A stretch of DNA of 64,000 nucleotides from Dictyobacter aurantiacus. Lineage in GTDB: Bacteria > Chloroflexota > Ktedonobacteria > Ktedonobacterales > Ktedonobacteraceae. Positions 37,717 through 46,773 of this stretch are shown piece after piece. The DNA is taken from contig NZ_BIFQ01000001.1 of assembly GCF_003967515.1 (NCBI RefSeq), positions 124,001 through 188,000 on the forward strand, read 5' to 3'. Within the stretch, counting starts at the first letter, position 1, and every line of letters starts with the position of its first letter. The translations under genes and the position numbers were made by a program. A model generated the notes under the pieces. It was not told where the DNA came from. It did not search any database and saw only the letters and a list, made by a program, of their open reading frames with translations.

Positions 37717-37923
37717 GTGAGTAAGAAAGAACCCAGGCTACACCTGGTCGGCCAGCAGCCAGAGCCGACCGATGACTTTGACGATTCAGACGAACTTGAT
37801 GCCATGGAGCAATTAGAGCTCCTGGAATCTCTACGTGAAGATATGGAGGATCTAGGAGTGACAACGCTGGCAGAAGTGATCGAGCGCATTTCAGAACTGC
37901 ATCGCCAGTTGGATAAGCAGTAA
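37717..37923 (+). CDS. Small acidic protein of unknown function
   Basis: 68 residues from a GTG start preceded by AAAGAGGAGAG. The sequence VSKKEPRLHLVGQQPEPTDD leads into a highly acidic segment (DFDDSDELDAMEQLELLESL) and a predicted helix RISELHRQLDKQ, perhaps a short coiled coil. An earlier in-frame ATG at 37651 overlaps the preceding stop and is less likely. No family recognised. Confidence 0.55.
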   Translation: MSKKEPRLHLVGQQPEPTDDFDDSDELDAMEQLELLESLREDMEDLGVTTLAEVIERISELHRQLDKQ

Positions 37924-37960
37924 GCGCACGTCAGAAGTTCGTCATGAAAAAGAAAGTTAA

Positions 37961-38040
37961 GCATCCACCTTTGGATGCATATACTTCTTGTCTGGATGGA
38001 TACGGCCTCTGTGTTTTACATAGCAGCCATATCCATCCAG
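37961..38040. terminator. Two hairpins between convergent genes
   Basis: GCATCCA/TGGATGC (37961-37978) and CTGGATGGATA/TATCCATCCAG (37992-38040, 27-nt loop), the latter followed by GCCTTTTTG. They separate the acidic small gene from convergent livF. Confidence 0.55.
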
Positions 38041-38058
38041 GCCTTTTTGTTATCTCCG

Positions 38059-38763
38059 TTATCCACCTAGATATGCCTGGCGTACCAGGTCGTTGGTCAG
38101 CAGGTTTTTCGCTGTATCGCTCAAGACGATTTTGCCCGTCTGTAACACATATCCACGATCGGCCAGGCTTAAGGCCATTGATGCGTTCTGTTCTACCAGA
38201 AAAATGGTCATGCCCTCTGATCGAATGCGTAGAATAGTATCAAAAACGGTCTCCACCAGCTTGGGAGAGAGTCCCATGGATGGCTCGTCCATACAGATCA
38301 TCCTGGGGCGCGACATGATGGCACGCCCCATTGCCAGCATCTGTTGTTCGCCACCAGACATGGTGCCCGCCAGCTGCTTTAAGCGCTCTTGCAGGCGCGG
38401 AAAAATCTGGCAGACATGATCCATATCGTCCGCGATCTCTTTCTTGTTGGCGCGGGTAAACGCTCCCATTTCCAGATTTTCTCGTACCGTCATGCGAGGA
38501 AAGATGCGTCTCGCTTCAGGCACCAGGGCCAGGCCGGCCTTAACAATGTCACCGGTTAACTTGCGTTCAATATCCTGGCCATCAAAGTTGATCGAACCAC
38601 TGCTGGGACGTACCAGGCCAAAAATGGTCTTCATGGTGGTTGTCTTGCCCGCGGCATTGGCCCCAAGCAGGCAAACAATCTCGCCCTTTTCTACATCAAG
38701 CGAAATATCCTGTAAGACATGGCTGGGACCATAATATGTGTTGACATTAACCAGTCGTAACAT
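38059..38763 (-). CDS. livF: Branched-chain amino acid ABC transporter ATPase LivF
   Basis: 234 residues. Walker A LLGANAAGKTTTMK, signature TMSGGEQQMLAMGRA, Walker B MICMDEPSMGLSP, and the LivF-like opening LRLVNVNTYYGPSHVLQDIS. It supplies energy for high-affinity uptake of leucine, isoleucine, valine or related solutes. Last gene of the liv operon, 30 bp after livG. Confidence 0.95.
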   Translation of the reverse strand: MLRLVNVNTYYGPSHVLQDISLDVEKGEIVCLLGANAAGKTTTMKTIFGLVRPSSGSINFDGQDIERKLTGDIVKAGLALVPEARRIFPRMTVRENLEMGAFTRANKKEIADDMDHVCQIFPRLQERLKQLAGTMSGGEQQMLAMGRAIMSRPRMICMDEPSMGLSPKLVETVFDTILRIRSEGMTIFLVEQNASMALSLADRGYVLQTGKIVLSDTAKNLLTNDLVRQAYLGG

Positions 38764-38793
38764 CGTAGACCTCTTTATCGTTTTTTTGCATCG

Positions 38794-39651
38794 CTATGCC
38801 TCTGATTCCGACGTGGATTCTGTCTCCGATTGTCGACCCAGATACGCTTCGATTACCCGCTTGTCATAGCGTACTTCTGCGGGCAAGCCATCGGCAATCT
38901 TTTGCCCATAATCCAACACAGCAATATGGTCGGACATACCCATCGTTACCGCCAGTTTATGCTCAATCAAGAGAATCGTCAGTCCAATCTCGTCGCGCAA
39001 ACGGCGAATATATTTCACGGCCTCTAACGTTTCAGCCTCGTTCATACCTGCCGTTGGTTCGTCAAGCAACAGAAGCTTGGGATTCGCCGCCAGGGCACGA
39101 GCGATCTCAACACGCCGACGGTCCGCATACGAGAGATTCATGACATACTCATCCTGCCGTGCTACCAGGGCCGTCCCAAAAAAGCCGAGCAATTCTAATG
39201 CTCGCTCGCGCGCACGTCGCTCCTCTTCAACGACATGGCGCGGACGGAACAGCGAGCCCAGAATTCCTGCCTTCAGGCGCGTATGCTGACCAACCAGCAC
39301 ATTCTCCAATACGGTCATATTGTTGAACAGGCGAATATTTTGAAAGGTACGCGTGATCCCCTGCACGACAATCTTATCCGGCGATAATCCAACGACAGAT
39401 TTTCCATCGAGAATGATATCGCCGCTCGTAGGCTGATAAATCCCTGTAATCAGGTTAAAGACCGTAGTCTTGCCAGCTCCGTTAGGACCAATCACGCTGA
39501 CAATTTCGCGCGGCCTCACTATCAGGTCTACCCCGGACACTGCTGTCAGTCCGCCAAACCTCTTGGTGACCGCTTTAAGTTCTAGCAAGGCGTTCGTTGT
39601 AGCTAGAGCGGATGCAGAGTGGCCATTCAGCTTTACCTGTTCAGAACTCAT
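38794..39651 (-). CDS. livG: Branched-chain amino acid ABC transporter ATPase LivG
   Basis: 285 residues. Walker A GPNGAGKTTVFNLITG, signature LSYADRRRVEIARALA, Walker B LLLLDEPTAGMNEAE, and the LivG hallmark GITRTFQNIRLF. A 25-residue N-terminal leader precedes the ATPase. It lies 21 bp after livM and 30 bp before livF. Confidence 0.95.
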   Translation of the reverse strand: MSSEQVKLNGHSASALATTNALLELKAVTKRFGGLTAVSGVDLIVRPREIVSVIGPNGAGKTTVFNLITGIYQPTSGDIILDGKSVVGLSPDKIVVQGITRTFQNIRLFNNMTVLENVLVGQHTRLKAGILGSLFRPRHVVEEERRARERALELLGFFGTALVARQDEYVMNLSYADRRRVEIARALAANPKLLLLDEPTAGMNEAETLEAVKYIRRLRDEIGLTILLIEHKLAVTMGMSDHIAVLDYGQKIADGLPAEVRYDKRVIEAYLGRQSETESTSESEA

Positions 39652-39672
39652 CTTTTTTCTCCTTCATCGCTG

Positions 39673-41724
39673 CTAGTCTACGGGCATTTCCGCTTCAAAC
39701 TCAGGGGTTCCAGGCGGCTGATCCAGGCTCGATTCCTCTAACTTTTCGTCCTCGTTCTCTGTATGATGTAGCTCGCGCCTGCGCCTCGCACTTGGGATCA
39801 AACCTTCCGGTCGGAAGATCATGATGGAAATCAGGATGATGCCAAACAGCAGGTTGCGGATATTGTCAAAGGAGAAGTTAGAGAGATGTTGAGGCAGGAA
39901 GTGCAAGAAATTGTTCGGATCAGCTGCGTAGGTATCCAATTGATTGAGAATAAGCAGATTGATCGCGTACACTACGACCGCGCCTACCAGGACACCAGGG
40001 ATACTCCCCAGCCCACCAATAACAACCATCGCCAGATAGATGATGGAGTCGCTTGAGTTAAAATCGCTGGGAGTCACAGTCCCTAATTTTGCCGCGTGAT
40101 ACACGCCGGCAATGCCAGCAAAGAAGGCTCCAGCCGCGAAGGCAAACAGCTTGGTGTTCACCAGGTTAATGCCTGATGAAGAGGCCGCGATCTCATCCTC
40201 ACGAATGGCGATCCAGGCGCGTCCCAACTTGGAATCACGCAATCTGACGTTAGCAAAAATGCAGGCGCCAATGATAATCAAAATGAGATAGTAGTATGGT
40301 GTGGGGCTATTGGACCAGTTGATGCAAAACGAACCAATACATGGCGTCGCCGGTGGATACACGCCAGCGATTCCGTCGGTGCCGTTAGTGTACTTGTCCA
40401 TCTGTGTAAAGACGATGGGAATGATTTCTCCAAAGCCCAGCGTCACAATGGCCAGATAGTCGCCGCGCAGGCGTAACGTTGGCGCCCCAAGCAGAATCCC
40501 CCATAAAGCGGTAATCAGCGCTGCAATGATGATCATCGGCCAGAAAAACCAGGAGAAGGTGCTGGGATTGGCAATAATGCCGGTCAATTTGTAGAACTGA
40601 GTGGAACCAACCAGCGACCAGGAATAGGTACCAATCACAAAAAAAGCGACATAACCCAGGTCAAGCAGGCCGGCGAAACCAACGACGATATTCAGTCCCA
40701 GAGCCAGAATAACATAAAACCCGAGGTCTCCGTAACTGGTGATGCGTCCCTTGGAACCAGATCCAAACAAAATAGGGTCCAGAATGGGATAAAGCACAAC
40801 AAATACCATGAGCATCAACATGTAGATGCGGGTCGCGCCCCTACTTTGGAGCGGCCTGTCGTTGGGGACGACATCCTTTGCTTCCTCTTTAGCACGGCTC
40901 GCGGACAGGCTATGCAATTGTTGTTCACGACTGACTTTACGCGCATTACTGCGCCAACCCTGGCGCCCATTCTCAGCCTGACCGTTGTTCTGCTTCTCTT
41001 CAACACCCTCATCAGGTTTGACGACATAGCGCAAAGCAATGATGCCACCCAGGTGCCCAAGGAAATAACCCGCAACCGGCAAGAGGATAGTACGCGCAAC
41101 AACCCAGATCATCAACAAGTCGGGTAATGCGCCAGACGCATAAAAAATCAGGTCAGCCACCAATGAAATGACGGCAAAGATGGTCGCGAACCAGAAACCA
41201 GCCTGTCGTGCCACCCGGACCAGCACGGTCCTCCCCTGCTCATCCATTACATGCAGGCTCTCCAATGGCGGTGGCGGCGTATAATGCATAGCCCGACGCA
41301 CACGATTACGCACAAAGAGATAGATTCCCCAGATTACAGCGCCAAGCCCCAGGCTAATTAACAGGTCAGTGGTGATGGTGAGCAACACCAGCGGAACCAC
41401 TACGGCAAACAACACATCACACCAGATCTCTATCATGTTACGGCGGCCGCTATCGGCCGCCACCAGATAACCAGCTAACACGATAGTTGACAGGTAAATG
41501 ATCAACATGAAGACGGATTGCAGGAACAGAGACCAGAGATCATGATCATAAAGCTGATTCTGCGGATAGAGAATACCCAACCATATCTGATTGACGATCT
41601 GTTCGCCTATCCAGACAAAGGTAAATACACAACTGGGCACAAGTAAAGCTATAATCCATTTTATAAGGAGCGCGCGCGTCTCGGGCGTTGGAAGTAGCCT
41701 TCTGGGGCTTTCTGATACAGCCAC
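39673..41724 (-). CDS. livM: Branched-chain amino acid ABC permease LivM with large N-terminal extension
   Basis: 683 residues, about twice a usual LivM. Residues 1-245 are an extra membrane region with some six helices (IVSxxx segments such as LIIYLSTIVLAGYLVAA, VLFAVVVPLVLLTITTD, WVVARTILLPVAGYFLG). Residues 250-300 are a charged linker (EEKQNNGQAENGRQGWR...). Residues 305-650 are the LivM core, with GFAGLLDLGYVAFFVIGTY, the EAA-like LGRAWIAIREDEIAASSSG and VIGGLGSIPGVLVGA. ATG 41724 has GAGGTG upstream. The extension could add a regulatory or partner-binding unit. Confidence 0.9.
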   Translation of the reverse strand: MAVSESPRRLLPTPETRALLIKWIIALLVPSCVFTFVWIGEQIVNQIWLGILYPQNQLYDHDLWSLFLQSVFMLIIYLSTIVLAGYLVAADSGRRNMIEIWCDVLFAVVVPLVLLTITTDLLISLGLGAVIWGIYLFVRNRVRRAMHYTPPPPLESLHVMDEQGRTVLVRVARQAGFWFATIFAVISLVADLIFYASGALPDLLMIWVVARTILLPVAGYFLGHLGGIIALRYVVKPDEGVEEKQNNGQAENGRQGWRSNARKVSREQQLHSLSASRAKEEAKDVVPNDRPLQSRGATRIYMLMLMVFVVLYPILDPILFGSGSKGRITSYGDLGFYVILALGLNIVVGFAGLLDLGYVAFFVIGTYSWSLVGSTQFYKLTGIIANPSTFSWFFWPMIIIAALITALWGILLGAPTLRLRGDYLAIVTLGFGEIIPIVFTQMDKYTNGTDGIAGVYPPATPCIGSFCINWSNSPTPYYYLILIIIGACIFANVRLRDSKLGRAWIAIREDEIAASSSGINLVNTKLFAFAAGAFFAGIAGVYHAAKLGTVTPSDFNSSDSIIYLAMVVIGGLGSIPGVLVGAVVVYAINLLILNQLDTYAADPNNFLHFLPQHLSNFSFDNIRNLLFGIILISIMIFRPEGLIPSARRRRELHHTENEDEKLEESSLDQPPGTPEFEAEMPVD

Positions 41725-41780
41725 GTTTTATCACCTCGCTTTTACACTTGATTTGTTTTGCTTTTGCGTAAAGTGTTCTG

Positions 41781-42722
41781 CTACACTTTCTCAGGCGTGT
41801 TCTGTCCAAAGAGGCCAGATGGACGAAAAACAAGGATCAAAATCAAGATGGCAAAGATTACGGCATTGTTCCAGGCATTGCCACCGTGTGGCAAAACCGT
41901 TGGCGGGATCAGGGTAACCAGCGAATAGATCAAACCAATCAGCAACCCACCAAACATAGCACCGACCAGATTCCCGATACCACCCAGGACCGCGGCGGTA
42001 AAAGCGATCAGACCTTGCTGAAAACCCAGGTAGAAATAGGTGTTCGGAAACTTGAGGCTGTAGATAAAGGCGGCAGCACCAGCTAAACCTGCACCAACGA
42101 AAAATGTGAAACCAATGATCAGGTTGACATTTACGCCCATCAGGGCCGCCGCATCACGATCCTGGGCAACAGCTCTCATCGCTCGCCCAATACGGGTGCG
42201 AGTAACCAGCAGGTGCAGGGCAACCATCAGCACGATAGCCACCACCAGAACAAAGATATTGATGACATCAATATCGATGAGCCCCGTATGCACAACGCCG
42301 ATTGGCAAGGAGACGAAAGCGACGTTTGTATCGCCAAACCAGAGCTTACCAACGTCCTGGAGAACAAGAGAAACGCCGATGGCAGAAATAAGGGGAGCCA
42401 GACGAGGCGCATTACGCAGGGGACGATAAGCGACACGCTCAATGACCACACCTAATACAGCGCAGAAGAGAAATGAACCAATACAGGCCAGAGCCAGTTC
42501 ACTGACCAGCACCCAGCTCATAACGGAAGGAGGATTGGCCGCCGTCACTCCCAGCGCGCTGAGAATGGCAATGGTCACAAACGTGCCCAGAGTAAAGATA
42601 TCGCCATGAGCAAAGTTGATCAGCTCGATAATGCCATAAACCATCGTATAACCCAGCGCGATCAGTGCGTAGATAGCACCCGTGGCCAGACCTACGATTA
42701 ACAGGTTTAAGAAAGTAGCCAT
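41781..42722 (-). CDS. livH: Branched-chain amino acid ABC permease LivH
   Basis: 313 residues with eight or so helices. LGYTMVYGIIELINFAHGDIFTLG, VTRTRIGRAMRAVAQDRDAAALMGVNV and AAVLGGIGNLVGAMFGGLLIGL are the LivH signatures. It starts just after a 174-bp gap from the binding-protein gene that contains a hairpin and ends 56 bp before livM. Confidence 0.95.
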   Translation of the reverse strand: MATFLNLLIVGLATGAIYALIALGYTMVYGIIELINFAHGDIFTLGTFVTIAILSALGVTAANPPSVMSWVLVSELALACIGSFLFCAVLGVVIERVAYRPLRNAPRLAPLISAIGVSLVLQDVGKLWFGDTNVAFVSLPIGVVHTGLIDIDVINIFVLVVAIVLMVALHLLVTRTRIGRAMRAVAQDRDAAALMGVNVNLIIGFTFFVGAGLAGAAAFIYSLKFPNTYFYLGFQQGLIAFTAAVLGGIGNLVGAMFGGLLIGLIYSLVTLIPPTVLPHGGNAWNNAVIFAILILILVFRPSGLFGQNTPEKV

Positions 42723-42851
42723 TGGCTGGTTACTCCTTATCTTCGAGTAGTAACAGATTACAGGAACACCTGGAGAGGATTAAAATGAAAAACCTGGAGA
42801 AGTATCAGCCAGAGAAGGATCCTGCTAATACCTCCCCAGGTACCTTGCACT

Positions 42852-42876
42852 CCTTTTTATCTTTCGAGATAAAAGG
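42852..42876 (-). terminator. Hairpin between binding-protein and permease genes
   Basis: CCTTTTATCT TTCG AGATAAAAGG-type stem with a stable TTCG loop (one bulge). Placed just after the binding-protein stop, it may lower transcription of the permeases relative to the abundant binding protein. Confidence 0.5.
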
Positions 42877-42896
42877 TTCGAATTGTCTTCACCTCG

Positions 42897-44249
42897 TTAC
42901 TGCAAGGTGCTGGTGTCGATCTGTTCCAGATACTTCCAGCCATCACCTGTATTCAAATCACCAATGGTATACAGTGAGACGAAGTGATTAGAGGTGTCGC
43001 CATTCTTGTCGAAGCTGTGGTGACCGGTGACTCCGTCATACTGAACATTCTGTACCGCATCGATCACTGCCTGGCGGAAGCTAGAGGCACCACTATCATC
43101 GTTCGAATCCTTTGGTGCTGTGGCTTTTTTGTCCTGAACAGCAGACTTAATAGCCTGCAACAGAATCTTGGCGCAGTCATAACCACCCGCGCTATACGCA
43201 CCAATGGCACCGGCACCAAACTGCTTGGTATAGGCATCAAAGAAGGTCTTGGAGGCCGGAGATTGGCTTGGATCAATACCCGGGATCGAGGTAAAAACGG
43301 GTCCGCCACCCAGGGGCTTGACCGCTTTGGCCAGGGCCGACGTCTTGGTACCATCACCTCCCATGAACGGTGTGTTCGCCAGGCCAGCGACACTCTTCAT
43401 CTGCTGACGAATCGTGATACCACCAGTCGAGTCGTTACCACCAAACATGATAAAGTCGGGCTTCTTGGATGCGATCTCGGTCAGAATGTTCTCGTATGAG
43501 TTCGTCTGCTTGATGCTGGCACTACCAAGGATTTTACCACCCAGCTTCTGCCAGTAGGTTGTAAAGTTCTTCGCCAGACCTACACCATAGGCTTCAGTAT
43601 CATCAATCACATACGCCGTACGGTAGCTCTTGTTTTTGTACGCATACACGGCTAACGCAGCACCTTGATACTGGTCAATGGTGGCGGTACGGAAATAGGT
43701 CACCTTCCCGGTTGGACGCAACGCAGCAAGCTTGCTGTTGGCGCCACCACATTCAAATGCGGGAGTCTCTTTGGTCAGGCAGTCATTGGTGTTTGAAGGA
43801 CTGATAAGAGCAATCGGAGCCTTGTTTGTGGTTGGAATCTCAGCCAGGGCCACGCTACTATTGATAGGACCAACAATACCAGCTACCTGGGCATCGCCGA
43901 TCAGGTCGGTTACGTTTTTCTGGCCAACAGTCGGATCGTGGGTGCCATTGGCACCAACGTCGTCTTTGGCTACCAGCGCGAATTTGTAACCGGGTAAGAA
44001 GTTAGAGTCGTTGGCCTCTTTAACAGCCAGCTCCACACCATCTTGAGCCGGCTTACCCGTTGAAGCATCACCCGATGTTGTAGGGAGTTCAGAACCAATC
44101 TTGATGGTTATTGTCTGCTGGGTACCACCATTACCATTACCATTGCCGGTATTTGTTGACGGGGTACCAGCACCACAAGCCGCAAGAATGGTAATAATGA
44201 GCGAGAAGCCTATCATAGAGGCTAAAATACGGGACGGAGGTCGTCGCAT
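42897..44249 (-). CDS. livK: Branched-chain amino acid substrate-binding lipoprotein
   Basis: 450 residues. The N-terminus MRRPPSRILASMIGFSLIIT then ILAACGAGT is a signal peptide with lipobox LAAC. A Gly/Asn-rich linker precedes the periplasmic binding protein type I fold: IKIGSELPTTSGDAS, VAGIVGPINSSVALAEIP, FRTATIDQYQGAALAVYAY and YDCAKILLQAIK. It delivers solute to LivHM. The frame is open to 44306, but the ATG at 44249 places the signal peptide correctly. It leads the liv operon. Confidence 0.9.
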   Translation of the reverse strand: MRRPPSRILASMIGFSLIITILAACGAGTPSTNTGNGNGNGGTQQTITIKIGSELPTTSGDASTGKPAQDGVELAVKEANDSNFLPGYKFALVAKDDVGANGTHDPTVGQKNVTDLIGDAQVAGIVGPINSSVALAEIPTTNKAPIALISPSNTNDCLTKETPAFECGGANSKLAALRPTGKVTYFRTATIDQYQGAALAVYAYKNKSYRTAYVIDDTEAYGVGLAKNFTTYWQKLGGKILGSASIKQTNSYENILTEIASKKPDFIMFGGNDSTGGITIRQQMKSVAGLANTPFMGGDGTKTSALAKAVKPLGGGPVFTSIPGIDPSQSPASKTFFDAYTKQFGAGAIGAYSAGGYDCAKILLQAIKSAVQDKKATAPKDSNDDSGASSFRQAVIDAVQNVQYDGVTGHHSFDKNGDTSNHFVSLYTIGDLNTGDGWKYLEQIDTSTLQ

Positions 44250-44546
44250 AATGTAGTCAGCCTGCCTTTCATCAAGTGCCTCACTGTCGAATTGAAACAC
44301 TTCCACCTTTAGATAACCAATAAAAACAATGCGGAAAAGGGGTCACAGGTTGATGTCTAATAGTAAGGACGTTGATACCTTACAAAAATAAATACGTCTC
44401 CTGAAACTCTGATCTCACCAACTTTCGTAAACTCATCATATTGGTCCCGTTAGCGATCGGGCGCTATCAGCTTACACGGGCAAGAAAAGCTTCAGCTGCG
44501 TAATTACCGTTGCTCTCTTGAACAAGGAAAAGAGATTGAGGGAATT
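44250..44546. other. Upstream region of the liv operon
   Basis: About 300 bp with no gene. It should carry the liv promoter on the minus strand. I see no riboswitch I recognise. Confidence 0.4.
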
Positions 44547-44579
44547 ATACGTATTGTCATTTTCACTGTCAATACGTAT
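44547..44579 (-). terminator. Inverted repeat ATACGTATTG / CAATACGTAT
   Basis: Perfect 10-bp arms (44547-44556, 44570-44579) just after the hydrolase stop at 44583. It is AT-rich, so it could be an operator as well as a terminator. Confidence 0.45.
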
Positions 44580-44582
44580 ATT

Positions 44583-45617
44583 TTATCCTAGATAGGCGTC
44601 GAAGAATTGGTCTACGCGCGTTTCGTACTCGGTCGGGTCCAGGGAAAAAGATTGCGCGTGCCCCGCCCCATTAACTACCCAGGATTGCTTAGGACTCCCT
44701 GCCGTGTTGTACAACGCATACATACCGTCGAGAGGAGTCTGATAGTCTTTGTCTCCGTTAATGAAAAAGATCGCTGTACGCCCGCTTAGTTTGTTGACCA
44801 CATCAATGGGACGCGCCAGGGTGATATCAACCCCATACACCTCTTCTACAAGCTGCCGATCCGCGTCGCGCACCTGATCATTGGGGACATCACCCGGCAC
44901 ACGCGTAGCATCCACAGGACAGCTTTCGGCCACCAGCGCGCTGATATCCGTGCTGCGCGCCGCCGCCAGGACAGACGCGGTCGCTCCCATTGAGAGTCCC
45001 AGCACCCCTATTTTACTATCGATAGTGTCGGGATATGAATGGAGAAAAGCGATCGCGGCTAAAATATCTCCCGATTCAACCATTCCTAATGTCGACATGA
45101 CGCCCTGGCTCTTGCCATAACTTTGAAAGTCAAATAATAATACCGTATATCCATGCTTAAATAGGAATGCAGCCCTCTTCACCATATCGACACGATCACC
45201 TGGTGTTCCATGCGTTAAGATGATGACCGGCGCATGTGGAGAAGATATCGCCAGCCATCCTGAAATAAGATTGCCTCGCTCGTTATAGAACGAGACATCA
45301 AAGACAGGGATATCCTGCACATCCTTTGCATCAGGTATCGGCTGACTTTGCCCCGGCCTTAGCGCTCCTGTCAATTGGAAGAGCTCTGATTTTGTAGAGC
45401 TATTCAAAGTGGAAGCATTTCCGGTATTATGCATTTCTGACTGTAATGTTGATTCAAGTAGCTTATTTCTAGCCTGGACCTGTGTTGTCTGTTTTAAAGT
45501 ACTGGCTGCGCTATTGACAGGCGAGACATAAACAGCATGAATACACCAGACTACAGAAACAACAAAAACCATACAAATACTTACAGCATATGTACGTAAA
45601 ATTGACGATCTGTGCAT
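44583..45617 (-). CDS. Membrane-anchored alpha/beta hydrolase
   Basis: 344 residues. An N-terminal membrane segment (TYAVSICMVFVVSVVWCIHA) is followed by a spacer of about 85 residues and an alpha/beta hydrolase fold: VIILTHGTPGDR (oxyanion region), the nucleophile in VLGLSMGATASV, the acid in FINGDKDYQTP and the His in VNGAGHAQSF. Likely acts outside the membrane as an esterase or peptidase; substrate unknown. It lies 21 bp downstream of coaE on the same strand, so cotranscription is possible. Confidence 0.8.
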   Translation of the reverse strand: MHRSSILRTYAVSICMVFVVSVVWCIHAVYVSPVNSAASTLKQTTQVQARNKLLESTLQSEMHNTGNASTLNSSTKSELFQLTGALRPGQSQPIPDAKDVQDIPVFDVSFYNERGNLISGWLAISSPHAPVIILTHGTPGDRVDMVKRAAFLFKHGYTVLLFDFQSYGKSQGVMSTLGMVESGDILAAIAFLHSYPDTIDSKIGVLGLSMGATASVLAAARSTDISALVAESCPVDATRVPGDVPNDQVRDADRQLVEEVYGVDITLARPIDVVNKLSGRTAIFFINGDKDYQTPLDGMYALYNTAGSPKQSWVVNGAGHAQSFSLDPTEYETRVDQFFDAYLG

Positions 45618-45638
45618 CTCATAATCTCCACATATAGA

Positions 45639-46247
45639 CTATACAATGGAAAATTGTGAGCAGAATCTTTTGAATGCTGCTGCAACTTGCTGGTAAGTAG
45701 CCTCAGAAGTTCCTCCATTGTCAATGATCTCATCAACCATGGCTCGTTTCGCGGTAATGTCCGGTTGAGCCCTGATACGCGCTCGGGCCTCATCTAGACT
45801 AATGATATTTCTCCGCATCAAGCGTTGCAGTTGCTGATCTTCGGGGCATTCGATCAGCCATTTTGCATGACAAAAAGCGCTGGAACCACCTTCCAGCAAC
45901 TTGACAGCATCCAGAACCGCGATTCCATGAGGACTGACGCTTTCCAGCTCCTCTTTGACCGCTTTATGCACCTCTGGATGAACTATGCTTTCTAGTTGTT
46001 TCATCGCCTTCGGATCATGAAAGACGATGGCTCCTAATGCTTTACGATCAATACTTCCATCCTCTGCAACCACCTGCGACCCAAATAATTCTGCGACCCG
46101 TATAGCAATAGGTTGGCCCCGTTCGTACAATCGGTGTACTAACAGGTCCGCATCAATATACCTTTCAGCCCCCAATTGCACTAGCATCTGCCCTACAGAT
46201 GTTTTACCACAGGCGATATTGCCAGTAATGCCTATCACATACGACAT
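45639..46247 (-). CDS. coaE: Dephospho-CoA kinase
   Basis: 202 residues. The P-loop is IGITGNIACGKTSVGQML; the CoA-binding lid includes ADLLVHRLYERG and KALGAIVFHDPKAMKQLESIVHP, and QQLQRLMRRNIIS is the late Arg-rich segment. It phosphorylates dephospho-CoA in the last step of CoA synthesis. Length is normal. Weak ribosome site. Confidence 0.94.
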   Translation of the reverse strand: MSYVIGITGNIACGKTSVGQMLVQLGAERYIDADLLVHRLYERGQPIAIRVAELFGSQVVAEDGSIDRKALGAIVFHDPKAMKQLESIVHPEVHKAVKEELESVSPHGIAVLDAVKLLEGGSSAFCHAKWLIECPEDQQLQRLMRRNIISLDEARARIRAQPDITAKRAMVDEIIDNGGTSEATYQQVAAAFKRFCSQFSIV

Positions 46248-46773
46248 ACCAGGTTATTTTAACCTTTCTTAGCTACTCACTATATAATAGTTTAAACGTA
46301 CTATCCTAAGGAAGAGCATACACTTTTTTATCAGTAACATCATTCTTCGCGATTGTGGGCCACAAAAAGATCTGCCATCTCATTCATTGTATCAAAGGTC
46401 ACAACGCCTTTTTGTGTCTGACACATATTAGTAATATGGTGTTGATGGAAAAGACAAAAGTCCTCATTTTTTTAATATTCCTTCACTCGATGGTGTATAC
46501 TTGCGATGTAACCTTACAGCACTATTGGCAGTTACCAAGCATCAAATCAGATATCTCTTGTTTTCATGTCGATGTTTGATGTGGGGATTGATTCCACTAA
46601 AAACAGCCCCCTCCCGGGACTACATGTGCAATGAGAACGAAGAACATATATGCCACTCCCACTCAACAACAGGGGGCATAAACACATAATGATGAGGATA
46701 TCTTATCTCTCCCCGTTCATTATGGAGAGGTAAGGAAAAAATATATTGCTATATCAACACTGGAAGGAACAAA
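46248..46773. other. Gap between coaE and the caspase-like gene
   Basis: 526 bp without a gene I can support; a 62-codon frame at 46501-46689 lacks a ribosome site and looks like chance. A hairpin at 46702-46734 (CTTATCTCTCC / GGAGAGGTAAG) lies 40 bp before the caspase-like gene in its leader. Confidence 0.45.

Noticed and set aside
46501..46689. 62-codon frame before the caspase-like gene
   Set aside because: No ribosome site, unusual composition, and no hydrophobic or domain pattern.
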